Shown one piece after another: positions 1 to 11,697 of a stretch of 64,000 nucleotides of DNA (position 1 is its first letter; every line of letters starts with the position of its first letter). Source of the stretch: Cryptomeria japonica (Eukaryota > Streptophyta > Pinopsida > Cupressales > Cupressaceae); NCBI RefSeq assembly GCF_030272615.1, contig NC_081406.1, positions 459,570,072-459,634,071 on the forward strand, written 5' to 3'. Both the position numbers and the translations under genes were made by a program. The notes under the pieces are model-generated. The model ran no database searches, was not told the DNA's origin, and was given only the letters and a program-made list of their open reading frames with translations.

Positions 1-1633
1 GTGCTCTCCTGCTTCTTTGAGATGAAGAGGGAAATACTCGTATTGTTAATAAATTATGAGGTATGTATTTTGAGGGTATCCTAGGCTTGTTCAGTATATC
101 TAGTGTACGTTGCCTTGCCTCTATTATCTTTGGTACATGTTTATATCCCAAACCTTGATTATTTGGGTTTTCATGTGGTAAAACAGGTTCTAATCTGCCT
201 TGCTTCTTTAATCCCAATCCTGTGGTACAATCATGCCCATGTTTTTGTAGCATCTTGAAACTATTGCCATATTTGTGTAGAGGTAACTTGGGTATTGTCA
301 TGTCATCTTCTTCTCTATATATCCACTATTTAAAATCTCCCTTTAGAGATTCTTCTTGTAAGTCTCCCCATCTAATGAAAGAGTATGAATCTGAGTACTT
401 CAATATCTCTTTTCCTTTATCTTGCTTCATCACTATGTTCTGAGGCTTCCCAAAAGACGTAGGCAAAAGGGATGATTGTCTGCCATTCAAGGTACTTGAA
501 ATGGAATATTACCCACAACCAACTTCCTTAATTTTTAAAGATGTGGTAGGTGTATTTTTTTCTATTTTTTTTACTTTCAATGATTCCAATTGTAAGTGAA
601 GTGGAGATGTTTGATTGTTTGGTACTTGATTGTCTATGCTTGCCCTTAAATAATTGCAGTGTTGAAAAGCGTTTGGGTCACCATGAACGGTGATCTCAAA
701 GTCATTGTATGGGAACTTCACACATTGGTAAAAAGTTGAAGGTACTTCCTGGATGGCATGTATCCGTTAACGACCTAATAGAATATTGTACCCCAATTCT
801 TTGTTTAGGACTTGAAAGGTGATGTCTGTTGTGACTGGTCCTATTTGTATTGGCAAAGTCACTACACCCTTAGAAGGGTGTTCCTCATCATCATAAGCTT
901 TGATATTGATTCTGTTAGTAGAATCAATATAATGTTCAGAATATCCTAAAGCTTTAATCAAATGCAATGTGTGTATGTTAAGGCCAGCTCCACCATCTAT
1001 AAATACTCTTTGCACTTTCTTTTGGTCAATCAAAGCTTTCAAGTGTAAGGGATCATTATGCATGGGTCAATATGTAGGTACATCCTGCTCAGTGAATGCG
1101 ACCTTTGAAGTTGCCAAGTTTCCAACCATGGAATGGAATGTGTTCTTGTTAATATCTTTGGCAACAATTGAATCTTGTAATGCTTTGTCAAGGACTGCCT
1201 TATGAGCTGGTGAGATGCGCAGTAACTCAAATAATAAAATTTGAGCTAGATTTCGCTTCAATTGATCCACCATATTGTAAATGCTATTTGTTGAAGGGGG
1301 ATTTGAAGTTACCCCTTGCAATGTGACCTTTGATCTTCTAGTGGTGACAACCACCATGTCATATACTGCACTAAGTGCGTTTATGGCATAATAAAATGCA
1401 ACATTAGTATAATTGGCATTATTGTTTTGTGCTTTGGATCTAGAAGCCTTTCCTTTGATCTTTGAAGATGGTATGATCTGTGTTTGGTGTCTTACTAGAA
1501 TCCATAGTAATGTCACCTTGATCAATGAGATCTTGTATGAGGTTCTCTAGTTTGTAGCAACTTGTTGTATTATGACCTTTATTGTGGTGGTATTCACAGA
1601 AATCATTGTAATTCCACCGAGCGGGCTTAAATG
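1..1633 (-). mobile_element. Ty3/Gypsy gag-pol remnant, copy A
   Basis: Minus-strand remnant of a Gypsy polyprotein. In coding order it runs from the gag end and zinc-knuckle-like region (about 1633-1540), through a spacer with the Gypsy-typical run around YNMVDQLKRNLAQILLFELL (1067-1525), to the protease (767-1063) and then a G-patch-like linker cut by the left window edge. It is nearly the same sequence as 4170-5840, including shared stop codons. Its right end abuts a Copia LTR at exactly the site seen in copy B. No reverse transcriptase is visible. It is non-functional, and the family call rests on protease and gag-linker motifs. Confidence 0.8.
767..1063 (-). pseudogene. Gypsy retropepsin (aspartic protease) fragment, copy A
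   Basis: A 98-codon reading frame with the retropepsin core FIDGGAGLN (about residues 21-29, catalytic Asp in the FIDGG position) and the C-terminal LGYNILLGR typical of Ty3/Gypsy proteases. A TAA follows LLGR directly, although the next codons (WIHA...) continue the family's conserved sequence in frame, so the protein is broken there. The protease would cleave the Gag-Pol polyprotein inside the virus-like particle. Copy B at 4938-5234 is its sister, with G changed to R after the FIDG. Confidence 0.75.
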
Positions 1634-2160
1634 TGTTGGCATATGATGAACCGACATGTTGATATGATGATAATGTATGTTGTCATTGATGTCAATAAGT
1701 GTAAGTGAATTGGTATGTAGATTGGAAGAAGTTGGCGAACCGGTATGAAGAAATGCAGTGAACCAGTGTCAGGGTTCCACTGAGTGTGACTATCGGTTGG
1801 TAGTGTCAGTTATAGGGTTTCCAGTTTGGAAATCCCACTTGTGCGATGCAACTGATGACATTCTATGTTAAGTTAGCTAAGAGATGAAGATGAGATCATG
1901 ATGCCACGTCATCTTTATGCATGTGAAGGATTTCCTTTAGAATCTTGCATGAGAAGATCGACTACATTAAATGTCTACCTCGGGAATGAACATTCTTCTT
2001 AGCGGTATGAGAAGAAAGTGTGATGAGTTACTGATTTATATGTGTGGTGAAGATTAGACGATGCATATTGTCTTGTGATATGTTTGAAATTGTATTGCTC
2101 TATGCAAAGTGTTTGCACGGTTAGGATTGGACCGCTTGTATTGTAATCCTAAAATGCTTG
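1634..2160 (+). repeat. 5' part of a Copia LTR, truncated copy
   Basis: Begins TGTTGGCATATGATG directly after AAATG, as the full Copia 5' LTR does at 5841. It stays alignable with 5841-6367 to the shared run CCTAAAATGCTT and then changes abruptly to unrelated DNA at about 2161. By eye about 7 % of bases differ over the first 225. It is not an independent insertion: the flanking Gypsy DNA is duplicated with it. Confidence 0.8.
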
Positions 2161-2885
2161 TTTGATATATATTCTTTCTCGTAATTGGTGTGACTGATTC
2201 ATTTGGGTCTAATTGATATTCAAATGATTTTTTGCCTTTTCCTATAATAAGATCGATGATGATACAAGCACTTCAAAAGCACAAGAATTCTCATCACTTT
2301 TATATCCTCTTTCTCATCATTCTCATGATCATTACTTTTCTCTTCTCATCCTCCTTCTCATCTATCTTTTTCATCATTTCTTTCATCATCTTCTTCATTC
2401 TTCTTATTCTAGTGTGGTCAATCAAACACTTTATCTAATTGATGCAATGTCTTTGAATCTTTAATCACTTTATCAACCACCTTTCTTCTTGCAATCTCAA
2501 TGCCCTGGATCAATCAATCAATCGTTGGATCACCTTATCCTGCACTAGCATCAATCCCTATCAACTTAATTAGCTCAATCAGCTTAATCAGCTTATCAAT
2601 TCAACTATACTGTTCATTTCCATCAATTTTTCAGTTACGCCTCATCAACTGTGCATTTCTATTAAATGTACATCTCAATCTAATCACTTGTGCAATATCA
2701 ATCATCCAATATTCTCTCTCGCGATCTATTGAGAGATCAATCTCCATCATTATGTTCGATCAATCTCTTGAGGGGGCATAGCCAATCAATCATTATCCTT
2801 ACCAGGACACCTCTGGGGCATATATCAGTTGATCATTTTCTTTGAAACAATGTGACAAGCTGCATTGTCTCAAAGAGGGGCAAAA
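2161..2885 (+). mobile_element. 3' untranslated end of a plus-strand Gypsy element
   Basis: Non-coding, T/C-rich DNA with many TCAATCA and CATCATTC runs, ending in a purine-rich tract AAAGAGGGGCAAA (about 2873-2885) directly before an LTR start. This is the usual 3' end of plant Gypsy elements: untranslated leader, polypurine tract, LTR. Short open frames here (such as 2232-2438) look compositional. Upstream coding parts are missing; the segment starts abruptly at the break in the Copia LTR copy. Confidence 0.55.
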
Positions 2886-4035
2886 TGTAGACACATAAAA
2901 ATTTCCATTAATTTGTCCTCATTTAATTTTAAATTTCTCTGAACATCAGCCGAGTCCTTATTATTACATTATTATTTCTCCATAATTCATTATTCATAAT
3001 TTCCATCTTTTATTATATTATTATTAATATCTTATCATTTATCCATTAAGTTTATTAAATAAAATATTATATCATATTCAGGCATACACCTTCATGCATT
3101 CATGTTATACACATTTCTCTATTTATTTAATAAAACCCTTAAATATCTCCTCCTACCACTTACCATTTACCACTAATCTTCCCTATACCACTCATCTTGC
3201 ATTATCCCATATTCATCTGACAACATCAACTCCCCAAGAGAAAATCTATTTAAACAAGGCCCCCTCTCTTATTTGGGAATCTCATCTTTATGCGTCGAAC
3301 TTATGTCAATTTGCATCCCATTATCTTAACATCTTATCCAATATCTTTGCATTCTCAATTCTTGATTTCTTCATAACTTTTTGCATGAGTGCTTCTGAGA
3401 GAAAATATATATTAAATGTAAAATCTTGGGGAATAGGAGTGCAATGGAGTGGATTTTTGTTGTATGCATGTGTGTTTTAGCTTAGATATTTGCATTTGCA
3501 TGTGTGTGTTTTGCAGGTACTTCATTGTTGGATGTTGGAAGATTGAATCTTGTATTCAATCCATTTCATCCATCTACACTTATAAACATCCCCCACTTTG
3601 GAGCACAAAGGATCCCATCTCATGTTAATTTAGGCATTGTTACTATAGGCATATCCATTCTAGAATATCATTTGAGCATTATTATTATAGGCAATTTCAT
3701 CTTAGATCTAGTTTAATTTGATCATTTCCTAACTTAATTGCATCAGCATCATAGTTTAATCATGCATATCATTAGCTTATTTATACTCTTGGATCAATCT
3801 ATCATAATCAATCTCATCTAGCTTTCATATCATCATCATTTCAAATCCTTCATCTACGTGTAGTCAAGTCACTGGGATTGCTTATCCAAATCTGAGAGCA
3901 AATCCATACTCGCATCTCTTAGGAGGCGATAGGTCTCTTTGTCATGGTTATCTTTTGTTTGATTTCAATTTGCTAGCCATGCTTGTAATGATCTATGGAG
4001 TGTTTGTTTTGCAGCTGCAGCTACCCTACTTCACA
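2886..4035 (+). repeat. Gypsy LTR, plus orientation
   Basis: Starts TGTAGACACATAAAAATT right after the polypurine tract and appears to end near TTCACA at 4035, where the Gypsy copy B remnant begins (about 1150 bp). A TATA-like CTATTTAAACAAGG lies at about 3245, as expected for an LTR promoter. The TGTAGACA start is shared with the LTRs at 17754-18884 (minus) and 47258-48436. The right boundary is inferred by analogy with those two and is less certain than the left. Confidence 0.6.
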
Positions 4036-4469
4036 CGCATGATAGTATCTGTTACCATATTTGCTTGTTCAGATGTTTTTGGTACTGTATTGCTAGATGA
4101 TTTTGTGTTAGTTTCTTGTAGAAGTTGCCTCATATCTTCACCATCTAATTCCATACTAGGGTATGTTGGTGCTCTTCTGCTTCTTTGAGATGAAGAGGGA
4201 AATACTTGTATTGTTAATAAATTATGAGGTAGGTATTTTAAGGGTATCCTAGGCTTGTTCAGTATATCTAGTGTACGTTGCCTTGCCTCTGTTATCATTG
4301 GTACATGTTTATATCCCAAACCTTGATTATTTGGGTTTTCATGTGGTAAAACAGGTTCTAATCTGCCTTGCTTCTTTACTCCCAATCCTATGGTACCATC
4401 GTGCCCATGTTTTTGTAGCATCTTGAAATTGTTGCCATATTGGTGTAGAGGTAACCTAGGTATTGTCAT
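4036..4469 (-). pseudogene. G-patch-like segment of Gypsy pol
   Basis: Open for about 145 codons. Contains LQKHGHDGTIGLG (about residues 18-30) followed by QGLGYKH (about 49-55), the glycine-rich spacing of a G-patch (D111) module, which is known between protease and reverse transcriptase in several plant Gypsy lineages and may bind RNA. The C-terminal end coincides with the junction to the adjacent LTR, so the last codons may derive from LTR sequence. Recognition is by motif only. Confidence 0.5.
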
Positions 4470-4937
4470 GTCGTCTTCTTCTCTATATATCCACTAATTG
4501 AAATCTCCCTTAGGAGATTCTTCTTGTAAGTCTCCCCATCTAATGAAAGAGTATGAATCTGAGTACTTCACTATCTCTTTTCCTTTATCTTGCTTCACCA
4601 CTATGTTCTGAGGCTTCCCAAAAGACCTAGGCAAAAGGGATGATTGTCTGCCATTCAAGGTACTTGAAATGGGATATTACCCACAACCACCTTCCTTAAT
4701 TTGTAAAGAAGATGTGGTAGGTGTATTTTTTTCTATTTTTGTGACTTTCAACGATTCCATTTGTAAGTGAAGTGGAGATGTTTGATTGTTTGGTACTTGA
4801 TTGTCTATGCTCGCCCTTAAATAATTGCAGTGTTGAAAAGGGTTTGGGTCACCATGAACGGTGATCTCAATACCATTGTATGGGAACTTCACAGATTGGT
4901 AAAAAGTTGAAAGTACTTCCTGTATGGCATGTATCCA

Positions 4938-5234
4938 TTAACGACCTAATAGAATATTGTACCCCAATTCTTTGTTTAGGACTTGAAAGGTGATGTTTAT
5001 TGTGACTAGTCCTATTTGTATTGGCAAAGTCACTACACCCTTAGAAGGGTGTTCCTTGTCATCATAAGCTTTGATATTGATTCTCTTAGTAGAATCAATA
5101 TAATGTTTAGAATATCCTAAAGCTTTAATCAAATGCAATGTGTCTATGTTAAGGCCAGCTCGACCATCTATAAATACTCTTTGAACTTTCTTTTGGTCAA
5201 TCAAAGCTTTCAAGTGTAAGGGATCATTATGCAT
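4938..5234 (-). pseudogene. Gypsy retropepsin fragment, copy B
   Basis: Same 98-codon protease frame as copy A (767-1063), with FIDGRAGLN in place of FIDGGAGLN. The change next to the catalytic Asp region would probably disable the enzyme. The same TAA follows LLGR, so this stop predates the duplication. Flanked in coding order by the gag-pol spacer and by the WIHA... extension. Confidence 0.75.
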
Positions 5235-5840
5235 GGGTCAATATGTAGGTACATCCTGCTCAGTGAATGCAACCTTTGAAGTTGCCAAGTTTCCAACCAT
5301 GGAATGCAATGTGTTCTCATTAATATCTCTAGCAACAACTAAATCTTGTAATGCTTTGTCAAGGACTGCCTTATGAGCTGGCGAGATGTGCAGTAACTCA
5401 AATAATAAAATTTGAGCTAGATTTCGCTTCAACTGATCCACCATATTGTAAATGCTATTTGTTGAAGGGGGATTTGAAGTTACCCCTTGTAATGTGACCT
5501 TTGATCTTCTAGTGGTGACAACATAGTCTTTGCTTGTGGGATTTATTGTGATTGTAGCCACTATGTCATATACTGCACTAAGTGTGTTTATGGCATAATA
5601 AAATGCAACATTAGTATAAGTGGCATTATTGTTTTGTGCATTGGAACTAGAAGCCTTTCCTTTGATCTTTGAAGATGGTATGATCTGTGTTTGGTGTCTT
5701 ACTAGAATCCATAGTAATGTCACCTTGATAAATGAGATCTTGTATGAGGTTCTTTAGTTTGTAGCAACTTGTTGTATTATGACCTTTATTGCAGTGGTAT
5801 TCATAGAAATCATTGTCATTCCACCAAGCGGGCTTAAATG

Positions 5841-7266
5841 TGTTGTCATATGATGAACTGACATGTTGATATGATGATAATGTATGTTGTCATTGATGTC
5901 AATAAGTGTAAGTGAACCGGTATACAGATTGGAAGAAGTTGGCGAACCGGTATGAAGAAATGTAGTGAACTAGTGTCGGGGTTTCACTGAGTGTGACTAT
6001 CGGTTGGTAGTCTCAGTTATAGGGTTTCTGGTTTGGAAATCTCACTTGTACGATGCAACCGATGACATTCTATGTTAAGTTAGCTAAGAGATGAAGATGA
6101 GATCATGATGCCACGTCAACTTTGTGCACGTGAAGGATTTCCTTTAGGATCTTGCATGACAAGATCGACTGCATTAAATGTCTACCTCAGGAATGAACAT
6201 TCTTCTTAGCGGTATGAGAAGAAAGTGTGATGAGTTACTAATTTATATGTGTAGTGAAGATTAGATGATGCATATTGTCTTGTGATATGTTTGAAATTGT
6301 ATTGCTCTATGCAAAGTGTTTGGATGGTCAGGACTGGATCGCTTGTATTGTAAACCTAAAATGCTTAGGGTTTAGGGTTTATGCTACCGACCTAACTGTT
6401 GTCTATAAGGTCGACGATGTTTCTTATTGTAAGTTGTTGGAAAATGTTGTGTGTGTATCCAAGCAATGAGATACTTTCCAGACCAGTAAGAGAAAACTGC
6501 AGAGTGTGATTGCAGAAGTAGAGGAATTGAAAAGGATCTACCTTACAATATAGTGTATTTATCATATCAAAGCTTTACCTGTTGTATTCTAACCATTTCA
6601 ACAGAAGGAAAATCCCTTTGCCAGGTAGCTTTAATAGGTTTACTATAAATCCTCTAACCAGGTGACTCAAGATTCATTGAGTTCTTCAAATCCTCTAGCA
6701 AGGTAACTTTTAACAGGGTTTCAACCTTTAACAGGGTATATAGCCATCCCTTAACCAGGTGATCTTTAATAGGATCGGTTCCTAGTAGAACTTTATTGTA
6801 AAGTTTTTAACTGGACTAGGCTCCTTACAGAGTGAGCTTCAAAAGAGTTCAAAAACAAGCTTGTGGGTATTCATCCCCATCGTGGTTTTTCCCATTTGGG
6901 TTTCCATGTGAAAAATTTGTGTGTCATGTGTTGTGCATTTTTCATGTGATGATTAAGTGTTCTTTGTTTAAGTGATTATGCATGCAGAGTTAATGGTTAT
7001 GGTATTGGTGACACACCACATGCATATGTTTATGGGTAAAGTAGTTACCAAGTATTAAATGTATTTGAAGTGTTCAGACTTACCGGTCTATGTTGTCTAA
7101 AGTCTTACTATGTTTAACTGGTATTGCCATGGTTAAGTTCAGTAATGCAGATAACTGGTTAGTGTTGTTTTAGCTTGAAAAGATTGTTAGAAAGTATTTG
7201 ACTATACTGATTCACCCCCCCCTCTCAGTACCAGTTAGGGAATCTGTTGTTCATCATTATTCATCA
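5841..7266 (+). repeat. Copia 5' LTR
   Basis: Runs from TGTTGTCATATG to TTCATCA (1426 bp). Contains several degenerate repeats of AACCAGGTGA / CTTTAACAGG (about 6600-6790) and a run of 8 C (7215-7222) followed by TCTCAGTACC near its end. The 3' LTR has the same layout with 17 C. The LTR supplies promoter and polyadenylation signals in this class; I could not place the R region. Confidence 0.92.
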
Positions 7267-7268
7267 AT

Positions 7269-7280
7269 TGGTATTAGAGA
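7269..7280 (+). other. Primer-binding site of the Copia element
   Basis: TGGTATTAGAGA, two bases after the 5' LTR. It differs only slightly from TGGTATCAGAGC, the complement of the 3' end of plant initiator methionine tRNA used to prime most Copia reverse transcription. Confidence 0.8.
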
Positions 7281-7337
7281 AACTTTAGGTCCTCGGTGAT
7301 ATAAGCTTAACCACTTGAGGTAAAATATCCCACCTTA

Positions 7338-8099
7338 ATGATGAAGAGGGAAGGTCCTAAGTTTAATAGAGATAACTTCAAAATATGGAAGGATAGAATG
7401 AAGATCTATATCAAGAGTTTGGGTGCTCAACACTGGAGCTATGTTGAAAATGTCTATGTAATTCCCACTGGCACTTTAATTGATGATAAAAAAAGAGAGA
7501 TTCAAGAAAATGGGAAAGTCATGGAAGCCCTTATTAGCATTTTGTCTGATATTGAGTTCATTGATGTACAAGATAAGGACATTCCTAAAGATGTATGGGA
7601 CACATTCGAAACTATTTATGGCACTGATGAGCATGTTAGACAATATAAGGAAGAGAGCCTTAGAGGAAAATTTGAAGACATGAGGATGGTTGAAGGTGAG
7701 ACCATTCAACAATATGGCATAAGAATCAAGATTGTTGTTGGAGATATCAAGAAAACTGGTGGAACAATTAATGATCCCACCATTGTTAGTAAAGTCTTGA
7801 GATCATTGTTACCAATCCATGCAATCAGAGTTGCTGCTATTCAAGAACTAAGGTCTATTAACAAACCCAAGGTATCCTTAGACTCTATCATTGCAAAGTT
7901 ATCTGCATATGAGTTGAATAGCTATGATGGTAGTGTTCAAAAGACTATGTCATCTTTTAGAGAATCTGTTACACCAACTGAAAAAGGAAAAGAAGCAAGT
8001 ACCAGTTATGAATCCATGCAAAGAAGAGGTATAGATGATGAAGAAATTCTGATGGAGTTTGAAGTTCTTCTTGCCAAGAGACTTCCAAAAGGTACTTGA
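7338..8099 (+). pseudogene. Copia Gag (UBN2-type), stopped before the zinc knuckle
   Basis: 253 codons from ATG in MMKREGPKFNRDNFKIWK, the usual N-terminal region of Copia Gag. The family helix WDTFETIYG lies at about residues 89-97. Gag forms the virus-like particle and binds the element RNA. A TGA at 8097-8099 cuts the frame just before GKLPLKCF; the zinc knuckle follows in the same frame at 8127-8168 (C-x2-C-x4-H-x4-C, CFSCNKIGHIVVNC). In the sister Copia copy the codon at this point is sense, so the TGA looks like TGG-to-TGA decay. Confidence 0.85.
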
Positions 8100-8126
8100 A
8101 AATACAGAGGTAAGCTTCCTTTAAAA

Positions 8127-11100
8127 TGTTTTTCCTGCAATAAGATAGGACATATAGTTGTTAACTGTCCTAACAATGAGAATAAGGATAAACTAGAGAG
8201 GTTTAGAAAGTATAAAGGAGGAAATAGAAGAAATTGTCTTGTTGCAGTGGATGAAGGTATTACTAATGAAGAATCTGAGGATGAAGAAAATGAAGACATG
8301 GTATTTGTAGCTGTAAAGGAAGAAGTGTCTGACAAGAAAGAACTTGTCTCTTGCATTGACAACTCTAATGAGTGGATAATTGATAGTGGTTGTTCTCACC
8401 ACATGACTGGTGATAGGAGAAATTTTTTGTCTCTAGAAGAATATGATGGAGGTGTTGTCAGATTTGGCAATGGTGCACCATGTTTGGTGAAAGGTAAAGG
8501 ATCCATCTCATTGACTGGAAAAAGCAGTGTAGATGATGTCTACTGGGTAGAAGGTCTTGAGCATAACATGTTGAGTGTTGCTCAGCTAAATGATAAAGGA
8601 CTCGTTCTAGAGTTCAAAGGTGGGGTCTGCAGTATAAATGGTAAAAGTGGTGAACTTATTGCCATCAGTAAGCAAACCAGAGGTAACTTGTTTCAGTTGA
8701 ATGCCAAGATAAGTCGGTGCCTAATGGCAAAGTTTGATGACAGTTGGATATGGCATAGGAGACTTTGTCATATGAACTTTGATAATATTGTAAAGGCTAG
8801 TAAGATCAAGGCAGTAAGAGGATTGCCTTTGCCGAACAAACCAAATAATTCTTTGTGCAGAGAATGTCAACTTGGGAAGATGTCTTCCTCAACTTTCAAA
8901 GGTAAGTCTTTTTCAGCAGAAAACTTACTTGATCTTGTGCATACTGATTTGTGTGGTTCTATGAAAACTAGAAGTATTTAGGGAGATAGGTATTTCATGA
9001 TTCTTACTGATGACTACTCAAGAATGATGTGGGTCACATTCTTGAAAGACAAGTCCAAGGCATTTGGAAAGTTAAAAGCCTTTAGAGCATTAGCAGAGAA
9101 GGAAAGTGGTCAAAAGATAAAATGCCTAAGAACTGATCAAGGAGGTGAATTCACTTCTAATGAATTCAACAAGTACCGTGAAGATAGCGGTATCAAGAGG
9201 CAATTGTTTTCCCCAAGGACACCACAACAAAATGGCATAGCAGAAAGGAATAACAGGACTATAATTAAAGTAGCTAGAATAGTGTTGATCCAAGGAAAGG
9301 TTGCTCACACTTTTTGGAGAGAAGTGGTGAGCACTGTAGTCTATACTATGAACTGGGTACTCATCAAGAAAGGTAGAGTTAAAATCCCTTATGAGTATTG
9401 GACCGCGAAAACTCCCACTGTGAGTTATTTTAAAGTGTTTGGTAGTAAGTGTTATATCAAGAGAGGTGAGCATCTGAGAAAATTTGATGCTAAAAGTGAT
9501 GAAGGAATAGTTTTGGTATATTCCACTAAGAGCAAAGCTCTCAAGTGCTACAACAATAGAACACAAAAAATTGTTGAGAGTATCAATGTCAGGGTTGATG
9601 AATCCCCTGAAAAACCTATGGAAACCTACAGGGAAGAAGTGGAAGATGAACCACGTATAGCCTTCTAGGAACCGGTTAAGAAAGAAACAAGTAAAGATCT
9701 CGGTGTTCCTGTACCGATAGAAGTTGCAGTAGGAGAAGAAGAAGAGGTAAGTGAAGAAGAAGAAGAAAAACTAGCAGCACAAGATAGAGTCATTCCTAGG
9801 TATGTAAAATTGCATCATGATCCAAAGCAAATCATAGGAGATAAATATGCAGGGATACTCACAAGAAGAAAGGTGAAAGAAAACTCTTGCATGATTTCTA
9901 AATTAGAGCCCAAGACTTCCAGAGAAGCACTTACATATGAAGACTGGATTAAAGCAATGGAAGAGGAGCTATACCAAATAGAAAATAATGCAACATGGTC
10001 CTTGGTACCTAGACTAGAACACAAGAATGTCATAGGTACCAAATGGGTCTTCAGGAATAAGCTAAATGAAGAAGGCACAGTTGTGAGGAACAAGGCAAGA
10101 CTTGTATGCAAAGGATATGCTCAGGAAGAGGGAGATGACTATGGAGAAACCTTTTCTCCTGTGGCTAGACTGGAAGGTGTCTAAATGCTACTTGCATTTG
10201 TAGCATTTAAGGGATTTAAGGTTTATTAGATGGATGTGAAGTCTACGTTTTTCAATGGAATCCTAGAAGACAAAATATATATTGAGCAACCGAAAGGGTT
10301 TGCCTTATCAGAAGATAGTAACATGGTGTGAGAATACACAAAGCCCTGTATGGATTAAAACATGCACCTAGGCCATGGTATGAATGGTTACACTCTCATC
10401 TTGTGAAGATTGGATTTCAGAGAACAAGTGAGGATAGCAACATTTATCTAAAATTTGAAGGTGATCAGATTTTGATCTGTGAAGTATTTGTAGATGACAT
10501 AATCTTTAGAGGAGATGATAAAATGAGTCATGCTTTTGTAGATGGAATGAAGAAAGAGTTTGAGATGTCTCTAATTGGAGAGATAAAGTTCTTCATTGGT
10601 TTACAGATTCAACAAATGAAAGAGGGCATCTTTATTACCCAGTACAAGAATGTCAAAGAGGTATTGAAGACCTTTGGCATGGAGGAGAGAAAACTAGTTG
10701 GTACACTGATGGTGACCGGCTGTAAACTGACTAAGGAAGATGATTTAGTGTTGGTGAATGAGAAGGAGTATTGGTCAATGATTGGTAGGTTGCACTATGT
10801 GGTGCACAATAGACCAGATATTGCTCATGCAGTGGGCATAGTAGCTCATTTTCAAAAAAGTCCAAGAGAATCCCACTTGGTAGTTGTCAAGCGGATTCTT
10901 AGATATCTAAAAGGAACAATTGACTATGGATTGTGGTATCCATATAATGGCAACTTTAACCTCAAAGTATATACCGATGCCGATTGGGCAGGTAATATGG
11001 ATGACCGAAAGAGAACAATTGGTGGAGCATTCTTTCTTTGTTGAAGACTAGTCTCATGGACAAGTAAGAAGCAGAGCTATATTTCTCAATCTACAGTCGA

Positions 11101-11440
11101 AGAAGAATATGTGGTAGCATTTATGAACTGCACTCAAGCAATCTGGATGAAACATGTATTGGAAGGTTTCAAAGTACTTGTATCTGAACCGGTGAATATA
11201 TTTTGTGACAACACAAGTGCAATAAATATTTCCAAGAATCTGGTATTGCATGCTAGAAATAAGCACATTGAGCTTAAGTATCACTTCTTGAGAGAAAAGG
11301 TTCAGAATAAGGAGCTTGTACTAGAACATGTTTCTAGTAAGGAGCAACTAGTAGATATATTCACTAAACCCTTACCGAAGACTACATTTACCTATTTGAG
11401 AGGTGAATTAGGGGTTTTGCCCCTTCATGAAGTCAACTAA
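8127..11440 (+). pseudogene. Copia Pol polyprotein, decayed
   Basis: Same frame as Gag. Order: zinc knuckle 8127-8168; protease with WIIDSGCSHHMTG (about 8373-8411); GAG-pre-integrase WHRRLCHMNF (about 8751-8780); integrase core with HTD, TDQGGEF and AERNN motifs (about 8940-9260); reverse transcriptase from about 9930 with [17 protein letters not shown] and FVDDIIF (about 10489); RNase H with YTDADWAG and an ending at KPLPKTTF (10965-11370). Breaks: TAG 8979, TAG 9666, TAA 10182, TAG 10227, one-base loss near 10325, TGA 11042. Motif order integrase before reverse transcriptase defines Copia. The FVDD in place of YVDD recurs in the second Copia copy. Confidence 0.92.
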
Positions 11441-11697
11441 AGTTGTGTGATCCACATTAGTTAGGTACTACAGTGTCAAATATTTCAAGACTGGTGTGTT
11501 GAAGGATGCTACTCCATAGGGGGAGCAGCATAGTGGAGAATGGAAGCTTGTGCCTCCACTTTGGCATTGTTGTCAAAGGAGGAGAAGATATCTGATGTAT
11601 GGGGAGAAGATATCTGATGATGCAGAATACACTGGTCTATGATGTCTATAGTTGCAATGCTACACTGAGTATTGCCATCAATGCCAAAGGGGGAGAT
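11441..11697 (+). other. Copia 3' untranslated region and polypurine tract
   Basis: Non-coding stretch between the Pol stop and the 3' LTR, ending in AAAGGGGGAGA (11686-11696), the plus-strand primer site for reverse transcription. The one-base gap and LTR start TATTGGCA follow, a decayed form of TGTTGGCA. Confidence 0.8.

Larger units (their letters stand above)
4036..5840 (-). mobile_element. Ty3/Gypsy gag-pol remnant, copy B (part of the Gypsy element to 18884)
   Basis: Minus-strand continuation of the Gypsy element whose gag and 5' LTR lie at 13115-18884. The Copia element 5841-13114 is inserted between. From right to left it shows a cysteine/histidine-rich stretch (spacing like CNKGHNTTSC, about 5760-5810), the gag-pol spacer (5238-5723), protease (4938-5234), the C-terminal protease extension (4677-4892) and a G-patch-like segment. 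Stops after GGCG and after GDFN interrupt the frame. Reverse transcriptase and integrase are absent; the element is cut at about 4036 by the plus-strand LTR. Confidence 0.8.

Noticed and set aside
2232-2438. Ile/Phe/Ser-rich small membrane-like protein
   Set aside because: Comes from TCATCATTCTC repeats in the Gypsy 3' untranslated end; no start context or relatives evident.
6370-6390. TAGGGTTTAGGGTTTA, resembling plant telomere repeat
   Set aside because: Only two units, and present at the same place in both LTRs of the Copia element (also about 12222); an LTR feature, not a telomere.
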